From Candidatus Bathyarchaeota archaeon (GTDB lineage Archaea; Thermoproteota; Bathyarchaeia; Bathyarchaeales; SOJC01), in NCBI GenBank assembly GCA_023131555.1, contig JAGLZJ010000054.1, positions 1 through 6,153 on the forward strand: 6,153 nt of DNA, read 5' to 3'. Shown here piece by piece: positions 1 to 5,968 of this stretch (positions are counted from its first letter, which is position 1; the number at the start of each line of letters is the position of its first letter). The translations under genes and the position numbers were made by a program. Below the pieces are notes generated by a model. The model was given only the letters and a program-made list of their open reading frames with translations, made no database searches and was not told the DNA's origin.

Positions 1-1234
1 CGGTTGAGTTTGCTGGAACATCGCGAAGCACTGTTGTGTTTGGTCCGATCAAGCTGTTTGGGCCAACTCTAACTCCAGGCATCAGCAACGCTTCTATCCC
101 CGTCTTGACGTCATCGCCTAAAACTGCGCCAAGCTTTCTCCTTCCGGTGTCCACAATCCGATTCTTCACTTTCATCTTCACGTTCTCGCCGTCGAAGCGG
201 TAGTTAGCAACTTTTGTGCCAGCGCCAAAATTGCATCTTTCACCGATGATGCTGTCTCCTATGTAGGAGAGATGTCCAATATGGACACGGTTCATGATGA
301 TGCTGTTCTTGATCTCGCACGCGTTTCCAATTCTCGCTTCCTCGCCGATGCTAGTGAATGGACGTAGGTAGCAGTTGGGGCCAATGTCGCTCCCCTGTCC
401 TATGAAGACAGGCCCTTCAATATAGGTTCCAGAGCGAATTCTGGCGTTTTCCTCTATTTGTACTGGACCCCGTATCTGGACGCTTTCTTCAAGTTGTCCG
501 TTCACTTCAGGAGTCATATTAGAGAGAATTCTGCAGTTTGCAGTTAACAGGTCCCACAGCAATCCCACATCAAACATGCTTTCTGCAACGACTTCAATGG
601 CCGCTATATTCTTCCCTTTGTTTAATAGGTGAAGTAGTGAATCAGTAATCTCAAACTCACCACGAGGTGACAACCCCGTTTGGTCTATCGCGTCAAAGAT
701 GTCTTTTGACAGAATGTAGAGACCCGCATTTACGAGGTCTGCTCTTCCTTGGGACTGCGGAGGTTTTTCGATGATGTCCGTAACATATGAGTTTTCAATC
801 TTAACAACGCCGTATTCTTCAGGGTTCTCAGCAGATGTGACAACCATTGTGGCAGCAGGCGTTAGTTCTTCATGCCTCTTGATCGCGGCGTCAATTACTT
901 TTGATTCCAGTATCCAGTCGCCATTAGTGAGCAGGAAATCCTTTGATAGAAATGGTTCAGCGTATTTTGCGGCGTCAGCTGTTCCCTTCAGTTGCTTTTG
1001 AACGGAGTATTCAAATTTCATCCCATATCTTGAACCATCACCAAGCCATTTCTGCAATTGATTTTTTCTGTAGCTGACAACGAAGATCACGTCGGTTATT
1101 CCTGCTTCTTTGAGAGCCATGAGAACGTGATCAATGATGGGTTTTCCACCAACTGGTACAAGATGCTTCGGACGTGTCTCGGTCAGCGGATAGAGACGTG
1201 TACCCTTTCCTGCAGCGAGGATTACAGCTTTCAA
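1..1234 (-). CDS. glmU: Bifunctional sugar-1-phosphate nucleotidylyltransferase / acetyltransferase, GlmU-like (3' end cut by window edge)
   Basis: Predicted cytosolic enzyme making UDP-N-acetylglucosamine: it acetylates glucosamine-1-P and transfers UMP from UTP. The reading frame has 411 codons in the window with no stop before the edge; archaeal homologues are about 400-420 residues, so little is missing. Residues 1-230 are an NTP-transferase domain: start LKAVILAAGKGTRL (G-rich nucleotide loop), RPKHLVPVGGKP at 21-32, GTADA at 84-88, NGDW at 104-107 with likely metal ligand D106, VNAGLY at 168-173. Residues about 250-411 are a left-handed beta-helix of hexapeptide repeats; GHLSYIGDS at 320-328 holds H321, the likely acetyltransfer base by analogy with archaeal homologues, followed by NFGAGT and ANYRFDGE. 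The start is TTG at 1234-1232 because the family N-terminus begins exactly there; an SD-like AAGGCGGT (1248-1241) lies 6 bases upstream. The start overlaps the glmM stop as TTGA, implying translational coupling. The exact sugar specificity is inferred; other hexose-1-phosphates are possible. Confidence 0.9.
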   Translation of the reverse strand, partial: MKAVILAAGKGTRLYPLTETRPKHLVPVGGKPIIDHVLMALKEAGITDVIFVVSYRKNQLQKWLGDGSRYGMKFEYSVQKQLKGTADAAKYAEPFLSKDFLLTNGDWILESKVIDAAIKRHEELTPAATMVVTSAENPEEYGVVKIENSYVTDIIEKPPQSQGRADLVNAGLYILSKDIFDAIDQTGLSPRGEFEITDSLLHLLNKGKNIAAIEVVAESMFDVGLLWDLLTANCRILSNMTPEVNGQLEESVQIRGPVQIEENARIRSGTYIEGPVFIGQGSDIGPNCYLRPFTSIGEEARIGNACEIKNSIIMNRVHIGHLSYIGDSIIGERCNFGAGTKVANYRFDGENVKMKVKNRIVDTGRRKLGAVLGDDVKTGIEALLMPGVRVGPNSLIGPNTTVLRDVPANST

Positions 1235-2595
1235 CGAGAGACCGCCTTAACTTCTTTTCTAAGAATCGTAGCTACTGCGTTTAGTATGTCAGTTGCTTCT
1301 CTTTCAGTTTGGGTCTCAACCGTTATGCGAATTAAAGGTTCGGTACCAGAAGGTCTGATTAGAAGCCAGCCTTCTTTCAAGGTGAGGCGTAATCCATCGA
1401 TTCGTGATTCTTCTTTGATTTCTATGAAGCCCGATCTCACTTTCTCGTGGATATTATTCATTACAGATTCTTTCTCGGAGTCGGAGCAATCGATGTTTCT
1501 TCTAAGCATGTGATATTCTGGTACTCCAGAGATGAATTCAGACAGGAGTACACTTTTTTCTTCTAAGGTGCTAAGCAACAGGGTAGAAGAGAGGATTCCA
1601 TCCGGGCAGTAATGGTATTTTGGATGGATCCAGGCGCCGCATGGTTCTGCGCCGAAGGAGGCGCGGTTTCTTCTTATTGCATCTGCGATATATACGTCGC
1701 CGACCTTTGTTCTGATGACTTCGCCGCCCTCTTTGCCTACCATCGTTTCAATGGACATGGAAGCCTCTACATTCGTGACTACTTTCTTGTTTTCATGTCT
1801 GCCTATAGCATGAGCAGCGTATGCGGCTAGAAGTCGATCAGAGTCCGCTATCCGTCCTTTCTCATCCACCATAATCATACGATCGCCATCTCCATCAAAT
1901 GCTACTCCTAGATCAGCTTTCAAGCCGCGTACAGCTTTACATAATGGTTGCAGGGATTCTTGAGTCAGTTCAGAGCCTCTTCCAGGGAAGTGCCCGTCTG
2001 GGTGGGAATTGATGGTTGTGACCCTACAATTCGATTTTCTAAAGATTTCTGGGGCGAGTTGGCTGGTTGACCCGTTGCCCGGATCAAGGACGAGTTTCCA
2101 ATTCTTCTCAACTCCTATGTCGCCGACTATTCTGTCTACGTATTGACGTGTCTCATCGACTCGAGTGATTTTGCCGACAGCGTCCCAAGATGCGAATCGA
2201 TGTTTTCTGTTGCGAATAAGTTCTTCCATTTGGTTCTGTTGTTTTTCATTAAGGGGAGTTGAGTTGGAGTTGAAGAGTTTTATGCCGTTGTATTCGGGAG
2301 GATTATGGCTGGCTGTAATCATGGCGCCGGCATCAGCTCCTAGATTTTTGGTCAAGAAAGCAAGAACGGGAGTGGGAATCATGCCTTGGCAGAGCACGGT
2401 GGCGCCGCAGGCCATGGCGCCTGCCGCTAGGGCATCCTGCAACATGGGAGAGGAAGTTCTTGTGTCGTGTGCTGTGAGAACCTTTTGTGCTTTCACAATG
2501 GTTGCTAGAGCCTGACCGGCTTGCAGGGCAAGTGCAGGCGTAATCTTCTCGTTTACGAGGCCTCTTATGCCGCTACTTCCGAAGAGCGTAGTCAC
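1231..2595 (-). CDS. glmM: Phosphoglucosamine mutase-type alpha-D-phosphohexomutase
   Basis: Predicted cytosolic enzyme interconverting glucosamine-6-P and glucosamine-1-P, the step before the GlmU-like enzyme encoded immediately downstream. The 454 residues are the normal family length and all four hallmark regions are visible in order: the N-terminal FGSSGIRG (5-12); the phosphoserine loop TASHNP (94-99) with catalytic S96; the Mg-binding DGDGDR (234-239); the sugar-recognition loop around E317 in AEPCGAW (316-322); and the phosphate-binding RPSGTEP (414-420). The start is GTG at 2595-2593, preceded by AGAGG (2607-2603) with 7 bases of spacing; an overlapping ATG at 2597-2595 is out of frame and runs straight into a stop. 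The stop overlaps the next start by 4 bases. The family also includes phosphomannomutases and phosphoglucomutases; the glucosamine assignment rests mainly on the glmU neighbour and the loop is not the bacterial GlmM one, so a broader substrate range cannot be excluded. Confidence 0.9.
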   Translation of the reverse strand: MTTLFGSSGIRGLVNEKITPALALQAGQALATIVKAQKVLTAHDTRTSSPMLQDALAAGAMACGATVLCQGMIPTPVLAFLTKNLGADAGAMITASHNPPEYNGIKLFNSNSTPLNEKQQNQMEELIRNRKHRFASWDAVGKITRVDETRQYVDRIVGDIGVEKNWKLVLDPGNGSTSQLAPEIFRKSNCRVTTINSHPDGHFPGRGSELTQESLQPLCKAVRGLKADLGVAFDGDGDRMIMVDEKGRIADSDRLLAAYAAHAIGRHENKKVVTNVEASMSIETMVGKEGGEVIRTKVGDVYIADAIRRNRASFGAEPCGAWIHPKYHYCPDGILSSTLLLSTLEEKSVLLSEFISGVPEYHMLRRNIDCSDSEKESVMNNIHEKVRSGFIEIKEESRIDGLRLTLKEGWLLIRPSGTEPLIRITVETQTEREATDILNAVATILRKEVKAVSR

Positions 2596-2602
2596 ATCCT
2601 TT

Positions 2603-2607
2603 CCTCT
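2603..2607 (-). promoter_or_regulatory. Ribosome binding site for the GlmM-like gene
   Basis: AGAGG on the minus strand, 7 bases before the GTG at 2595-2593. It supports GTG as the start in preference to the overlapping out-of-frame ATG. Confidence 0.6.
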
Positions 2608-2692
2608 CTTCTGGGAGTAAGCTCGTTGGTGTTAATAGTGTTTGTGCGCTTCGCTAAAGTAGCCAATACGCACTCGCAGAGGACGAAGTTGG

Positions 2693-2700
2693 TTTAAAGC
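2693..2700 (-). promoter_or_regulatory. Possible TATA box upstream of the glmM-glmU pair
   Basis: The minus strand reads GCTTTAAA here, an archaeal TATA-like element. A start of transcription about 25 bases downstream would fall near 2670 and give a leader of about 75 bases before the GTG. A second weaker candidate, TATTAA at 2637-2632, would give a leader of only about 15 bases that still holds the SD. Both are read from sequence alone; the choice between them is open, and read-through from the ferritin-like gene is also possible because no T-tract terminator is visible on the minus strand in the gap. Confidence 0.35.
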
Positions 2701-2704
2701 TATA

Positions 2705-2734
2705 CGTAAGCGGGTTACGCATTGCACTATGCGT
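2705..2734. repeat. Two overlapping inverted repeats in the ferritin-glmM gap
   Basis: CGTAA (2705-2709) pairs with TTACG (2715-2719) across a 5-base loop. ACGCAT (2717-2722) pairs with ATGCGT (2729-2734) across a 6-base loop. The arms share 2717-2719, so as RNA the two stems exclude each other. They lie just upstream of the putative TATA box of the glmM-glmU pair and downstream of the ferritin-like stop. They could be regulator binding sites or part of a 3' end; no T-tract follows on the minus strand, so a classic terminator is unlikely. Confidence 0.5.
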
Positions 2735-2741
2735 GTTTTCG

Positions 2742-2755
2742 CGTGCGCGCGCACG
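2742..2755. repeat. 14-base perfect CG-rich palindrome
   Basis: CGTGCGCGCGCACG is its own reverse complement. It sits in a 17-base run (2740-2756) of strictly alternating pyrimidine and purine, a composition that favours left-handed Z-DNA under supercoiling. It lies between the ferritin-like stop and the possible glmM promoter. Its role is unknown; an operator or a structural element are both possible. Confidence 0.6.
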
Positions 2756-2775
2756 TTTCGAATATGAGCTTTCTC

Positions 2776-3288
2776 TTAAGGAATTCCTCCCCCTACGAAC
2801 ATGTCATAGAGGTAGCGATTCCAATCCTCTCCTTCTTTCTTGAGCATTTCAAAAAGATCCTTCAGAACCTGGTGGTGCTGTTTCTCGTCGTCCACAATCT
2901 CTTCAAGGATTCTCCTAGTGTTTTCATCTTCGATTTTCTCGGTAATTTTAACTGCTTTCTCCATCATCTTGCTCTCGATCCCGATGTGACCTGAAAGTTC
3001 TCCGCTCATCTTCTTCCTGTCAACTTCACCAACTACAGCCCGTCGATTCAGGTCGATTAGCAGTTGATATGTGTCAGAGTGTTTCTTAGTGTCCAGTATT
3101 ATTCTGTGAATGAAAAGCTTCACAAGAGGATTCTGTGCTGACTTATACAGTGGACTGAGCTTCTCAGCTGTCTCGTCTTCAAAGGTTTTCTGTTCTTTCA
3201 GCATCTCAAGGGTCTCATCGTCAACTTTCTGCCAAACGCCCATTACTTGGTGCTCCTTCAACGGAATACTTCTTGCATCACTATTCAT
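2776..3288 (-). CDS. Ferritin-like / rubrerythrin-like four-helix bundle protein
   Basis: A 170-residue, highly charged, almost entirely helical soluble protein without signal peptide or membrane segment. Candidate di-iron ligands follow the ferritin-like spacing: an acidic residue in helix A (E37 or E39 in FEDETAEKL), H70 in helix B (LDTKKH, 65-70), E105 in helix C (GIESKMMEKA), and E135 with H138 in helix D (DDEKQHH), the last being a proper ExxH motif. In helix B the position expected to hold Glu, three residues before the His, is T67, with D66 beside it, so metal binding may be altered. No rubredoxin Cys pairs are present. Members of this superfamily handle iron, peroxide or oxidation reactions; the substrate here is unknown. 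The gene follows the second permease by 21 bases on the same strand and may belong to that operon. The listed ATG lacks an SD; ATG at 3243-3241 (M16, 155 residues) has AAGGAG 9 bases upstream and may be the real start. Confidence 0.75.
   Translation of the reverse strand: MNSDARSIPLKEHQVMGVWQKVDDETLEMLKEQKTFEDETAEKLSPLYKSAQNPLVKLFIHRIILDTKKHSDTYQLLIDLNRRAVVGEVDRKKMSGELSGHIGIESKMMEKAVKITEKIEDENTRRILEEIVDDEKQHHQVLKDLFEMLKKEGEDWNRYLYDMFVGGGIP
3253..3258 (-). promoter_or_regulatory. SD-like site supporting an internal start of the ferritin-like gene
   Basis: AAGGAG on the minus strand lies 9 bases before the in-frame ATG at 3243-3241 (residue 16 of the longer frame). The upstream ATG at 3288-3286 is preceded by AATCCTAAACTTT, with no SD. 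The ferritin helices begin after residue 20, so either start leaves the fold intact. Confidence 0.4.
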
Positions 3289-3309
3289 AAAGTTTAGGAT
3301 TTGGTTGCT

Positions 3310-4092
3310 CTATTTCTGTTGGATTATCTTCAAGTATGCGAATGTGGCGGCAACAGCAAAGATTGCTGAGAAGACTGTTAGGTTTCTTACCATTGTAAGC
3401 TGAAAGGGGGGATTTCCGAGTAGAAAAGATCTGATTAGATCCGCTCCACTGCTTAGAGGGTTCAATTCAGCGAGGACAACGATCGGTTGAGGCAGCACTC
3501 CATCTCGACCTAAGTTCTGGATGAGGGAGAGTGGGTAAAAGATGCTGCTGCAGAAGAAGAGGACGTAGTACACTAAGCCTCTTGCTGTGACGAATTTCTC
3601 AAAGCTTGTCGTAGAGGCTGCAATTGCTATGCTTAGACCCGATATTCCAGTAGCCAACAGGAATAAGGCGCCGAGGATCACAAAGAACTGAGGAAGAGAC
3701 GGGAAACCTACTACAAGAAACGTTGTCAACAGGAGGGGCGACATATACATCATTCCTCTCATTCCTCCAGCCAGTAGTCTTCCAAGTGCGAGTTCTATTC
3801 GGGTAATGGGTAGGCTCAGCATATAGTGGTGGATCTGGCGGCGGACCTCCATGTTGATCTCTCGACCTATCATGAAGGCTGAAGCAAAAAGGCCAACTAC
3901 GGTGACGCCTGGTGCAAAGAAACTGAAATAGCTTGTGATCAGCTGGATTATTTCAGGACTTACCATCTGATTATAAATGACTGCCATTATGAAGAGATCT
4001 GCTAGGTTCATGCTGATGAGTCCGGCCAGCCACCATTTGTAGCGGAAGAAGTTCTTGAAGTCGTATTCAATCAGGCGTAAGATTGCTTTCAT
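3310..4092 (-). CDS. ABC-2 type transporter permease (second of a pair)
   Basis: A 260-residue integral membrane protein, typical length for a single ABC-2 permease domain. About six hydrophobic segments are visible: near 21-40, 57-76, 108-130, 135-158, 172-192 and 237-254. Between segments 2 and 3 lies the cytoplasmic stretch REINMEVRRQIHHYMLSLPITRIELALGR (read in part at 77-105), where this family contacts its ATPase. The ABC-2 C-terminal signature FYPLSLIQN (185-193) and ELNPLSSGADLIR (209-221) follows. It abuts the first permease as TGAATG, and GGAGG at 4107-4103 with 10 bases of spacing is a strong SD, so start ATG 4092-4090 is secure. It aligns visibly with the first permease along its length. 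It most likely pairs with that protein and the ATPase encoded upstream to form an exporter; substrate not deducible (drugs, lipids and polysaccharides are all known for the family). Confidence 0.85.
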   Translation of the reverse strand: MKAILRLIEYDFKNFFRYKWWLAGLISMNLADLFIMAVIYNQMVSPEIIQLITSYFSFFAPGVTVVGLFASAFMIGREINMEVRRQIHHYMLSLPITRIELALGRLLAGGMRGMMYMSPLLLTTFLVVGFPSLPQFFVILGALFLLATGISGLSIAIAASTTSFEKFVTARGLVYYVLFFCSSIFYPLSLIQNLGRDGVLPQPIVVLAELNPLSSGADLIRSFLLGNPPFQLTMVRNLTVFSAIFAVAATFAYLKIIQQK

Positions 4093-4881
4093 TCACTGCC
4101 ATCCTCCACCTTCAAGTCTTCTCTCGTATATTGTGACGCTGAAGAGTGTGAAGAGAGAGAAGAAGATTACCAAGCCGAGTACTGCTAGTAGTGGCATGGG
4201 GGTCATTGTCAAGTACTTCTCAATGCCGACACCCCAACGGAATAGATCTGAAGCGAAGGTTAATGGATTGAAGAAGGCTAGCGAAGCGTATATCTGACTT
4301 GCGTCTTGGACAAAAGCCAGAGGGTACATCGTTGTGCTGAGGCGGATTATGAATGCGTTAAGAACGCCCATGAGAATGTCAAATCTATTCCCGGATTTCA
4401 AACCGACGGCTATCGTGATGCTCATTCCAGAAACGCCGAAGGCGAAGAGAAAGAGCGCCAAGAGAGCAATCAATAAATTGACTGGGTTGGATAGACCAAT
4501 CACCAGCAATGTGATGGCGATTACTGGTCCAACAAAGATGAAGCTTCGGATTCCGCCTCCAATTGATCTGCCTAGTACAAGTTCTTTTCGGGAGACTGGC
4601 AGGCTAAGCAGGTACTCGAATACTCCATGCTCAGCTTCTTCGAAGATGTCGTAGCCGATGAAGACTGAGGCGGAATACAGTGTCATAACGACGACTCCAG
4701 CAACGTAATATTCGAAGTATACTTCAGCTAAGTCTGGAACAACCATTCGGGCTGCGATCAATCCGAAGAAAGCGACTTGAGCTGTAAACCATATGGCTCT
4801 CATTATGATCAGGAATTTGTACTGAAGAAACATCCGTAGGTCTCGTTCAACCACTAGTAGTAGTTGCTTCATCTGTTTCAC
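4093..4881 (-). CDS. ABC-2 type transporter permease (first of a pair)
   Basis: A 262-residue membrane protein with six likely membrane segments near 23-43, 58-78, 110-130, 134-160, 170-190 and 229-251. The acidic cytoplasmic stretch EEAEHGVFEYLLSLPVSRKE (81-100) precedes LVLGR and is the likely ATPase-contacting region. The C-terminal family signature YPLAFVQD (186-193) and FFNPLTFASDLFRW (203-216) is clear. The start is GTG at 4881-4879, overlapping the ATPase stop as GTGA, which implies translational coupling; an in-frame ATG three codons later (4872-4870) is an alternative start. No strong SD is visible. Its last codons, encoding LEGGGWQ, contain the GGAGG used by the next gene. With the ATPase and the second permease it would make a heteromeric ABC exporter; substrate unknown. 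Confidence 0.87.
   Translation of the reverse strand: MKQMKQLLLVVERDLRMFLQYKFLIIMRAIWFTAQVAFFGLIAARMVVPDLAEVYFEYYVAGVVVMTLYSASVFIGYDIFEEAEHGVFEYLLSLPVSRKELVLGRSIGGGIRSFIFVGPVIAITLLVIGLSNPVNLLIALLALFLFAFGVSGMSITIAVGLKSGNRFDILMGVLNAFIIRLSTTMYPLAFVQDASQIYASLAFFNPLTFASDLFRWGVGIEKYLTMTPMPLLAVLGLVIFFSLFTLFSVTIYERRLEGGGWQ
4103..4107 (-). promoter_or_regulatory. Strong Shine-Dalgarno site for the second permease
   Basis: GGAGG on the minus strand, 10 bases before ATG 4092-4090. It lies inside the Gly codons at the C-terminus of the first permease, so translation of the second permease has its own initiation site despite the zero-base gap. Confidence 0.7.
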
Positions 4882-5855
4882 TTGGGTGGCTTTGTGATAC
4901 TTTTAGTATCAGCTTCTTCGATTGTCAGGCCGGTGTAGTGGACGAACACGTCGTCTAGGCTAGGTTCACTCATATGAATTGACTCGATGGGTAACTTGTT
5001 CTTAAGGAGAAGTTCCATCATCTTGGGAACGATTTCTTCAACTCTGTTCAGATACACGCGAAGATCGTTGGGTTTCAGGGCAACGACGTCTGCAACATCT
5101 TTCATCGACTCTAGTTTCTTCAGTACAGTTGAAGGTACCTCTTTCTCAAGCCTGATCGAAACAGTGTCTCCACCGGGGATGCTGTCTTTGAGTTTTTTCG
5201 GAGTGTTGCAGACTAGCAATCCGCCTTTGTGCATGATGCCGACTCTGTCTGAGAGGATGTCAGCCTCGTAGAGTTCATTGGTAGCTAAGATTATTGTGGA
5301 TCCCTCTTCACGTAACTCGCGGATCATGTCCCAGATTTTGTGTTTGCCGATGACGTCAATCTGCGCTGTTGGTTCATCAATGAATGCTATTTTAGGTCTC
5401 TGTATCAGGACCTTCGCGACTTCAACACGTTTCCTCATCCCCCCTGAAAGTCCGTGAACCTTCTTACGCCGGTATTCCCACATGTTCACGTCTTCCAGAA
5501 CCTGCTTCACTCGGTCTCTTCTTTCTTCAGTGGATAATCCGCAGACCTTGGCGTGCCAGTTCAGAACGTCCCAAGGGGTACTAACCCACAGAAGTTTAGG
5601 TTCCTGAAAGCAGATCCCTATCAGTCTCCTAACATTGTCAGGGTTCTTCCGAACGTCATATCCTCCAATTGTCGCAGTTCCATCTGTCGGTTTAATAACG
5701 GTTGAAAGCATCAGAACCGTAGTCGTCTTGCCTGCTCCATTTGGACCTAGCAAGCCGAAGATTTCACCGTCTTCAATCTCCAGATCCAGATGGTTTACTG
5801 CCAGCAAATCCTTATAACGTTTAGTTAAATCGTGGGTCTTGATTATTGACTGCAT
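4878..5855 (-). CDS. ABC transporter ATP-binding protein, DrrA/CcmA-type exporter family
   Basis: A 325-residue cytosolic ATPase that would power the two permeases encoded next. Motifs in order: Walker A GPNGAGKT (37-44), Q-loop Q84 in CFQE, signature LSGGM (136-140), Walker B KIAFIDEPT (155-163) with D160 and catalytic E161, D-loop AQID (164-167). The H-loop position in ATNELYEAD (191-199) is N193 in place of the usual His. After about residue 225 comes the C-terminal domain common in DrrA-like proteins, ending in EPSLDDVFVHYTGL (297-310) plus a short charged tail. Start ATG 5855-5853 has AAAGGT upstream (5868-5863, 7 bases of spacing), and the frame begins where the family does. The stop overlaps the first permease by 4 bases. 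A TATA-like element at 5915-5909 would place transcription start near 5887, leaving a leader of about 30 bases. Confidence 0.92.
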   Translation of the reverse strand: MQSIIKTHDLTKRYKDLLAVNHLDLEIEDGEIFGLLGPNGAGKTTTVLMLSTVIKPTDGTATIGGYDVRKNPDNVRRLIGICFQEPKLLWVSTPWDVLNWHAKVCGLSTEERRDRVKQVLEDVNMWEYRRKKVHGLSGGMRKRVEVAKVLIQRPKIAFIDEPTAQIDVIGKHKIWDMIRELREEGSTIILATNELYEADILSDRVGIMHKGGLLVCNTPKKLKDSIPGGDTVSIRLEKEVPSTVLKKLESMKDVADVVALKPNDLRVYLNRVEEIVPKMMELLLKNKLPIESIHMSEPSLDDVFVHYTGLTIEEADTKSITKPPK

Positions 5856-5862
5856 CTATTCT

Positions 5863-5868
5863 ACCTTT
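5863..5868 (-). promoter_or_regulatory. Ribosome binding site for the ABC ATPase gene
   Basis: AAAGGT on the minus strand, 7 bases before ATG 5855-5853; it fixes the start of the transporter operon. Confidence 0.6.
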
Positions 5869-5908
5869 CAAGATCTGGCTGAAGTCGGAACAATGGAGTT
5901 TCAAAGCG

Positions 5909-5919
5909 TATAAATATAT
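5909..5919. promoter_or_regulatory. Putative shared TATA element of divergent promoters
   Basis: TATAAATATAT is readable as a TATA box on both strands: TATAAATA on plus, ATTTATA on minus. Minus transcription would begin near 5887, about 30 bases before the ATPase ATG. Plus transcription would begin near 5938, about 80 bases before the DUF255 start. ATCGCGAT (5918-5925), a perfect 8-base palindrome, overlaps its right end and could be an operator. It is the only strongly AT-rich stretch in the 163-base divergent gap. The promoter calls are inference from spacing. Confidence 0.5.
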
Positions 5920-5968
5920 CGCGATCTTCCCGCGCGCACGCCTGTGTGTTCGAGGTCTCCAACGCCTT

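Noticed and set aside
771..2515. Plus-strand open frames opposite the glmU- and glmM-like genes (771-1001, 1058-1513, 1612-1830, 2165-2515)
   Set aside because: They mirror strongly supported minus-strand genes, show no recognisable domain and have low-complexity Ser/Phe/Cys-rich composition typical of antisense frames.
2779..2788. Palindrome AGGAATTCCT at the end of the ferritin-like gene
   Set aside because: Ten-base palindromes arise by chance at this scale; it mostly encodes the C-terminal Gly-Ile-Pro and has no T-tract or neighbouring dyad to make it a terminator.
2722..2994. Plus-strand 90-residue frame starting in the ferritin-glmM gap
   Set aside because: Two thirds lies antisense to the ferritin-like gene, the start lies inside the inverted repeat, no SD is present and the product matches nothing I recognise.
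3110..5817. Other plus-strand frames opposite the ferritin-like and ABC genes (3110-3403, 4055-4297, 4334-4654, 4987-5271, 5635-5817)
   Set aside because: All are antisense shadows of minus-strand genes with clear family motifs.
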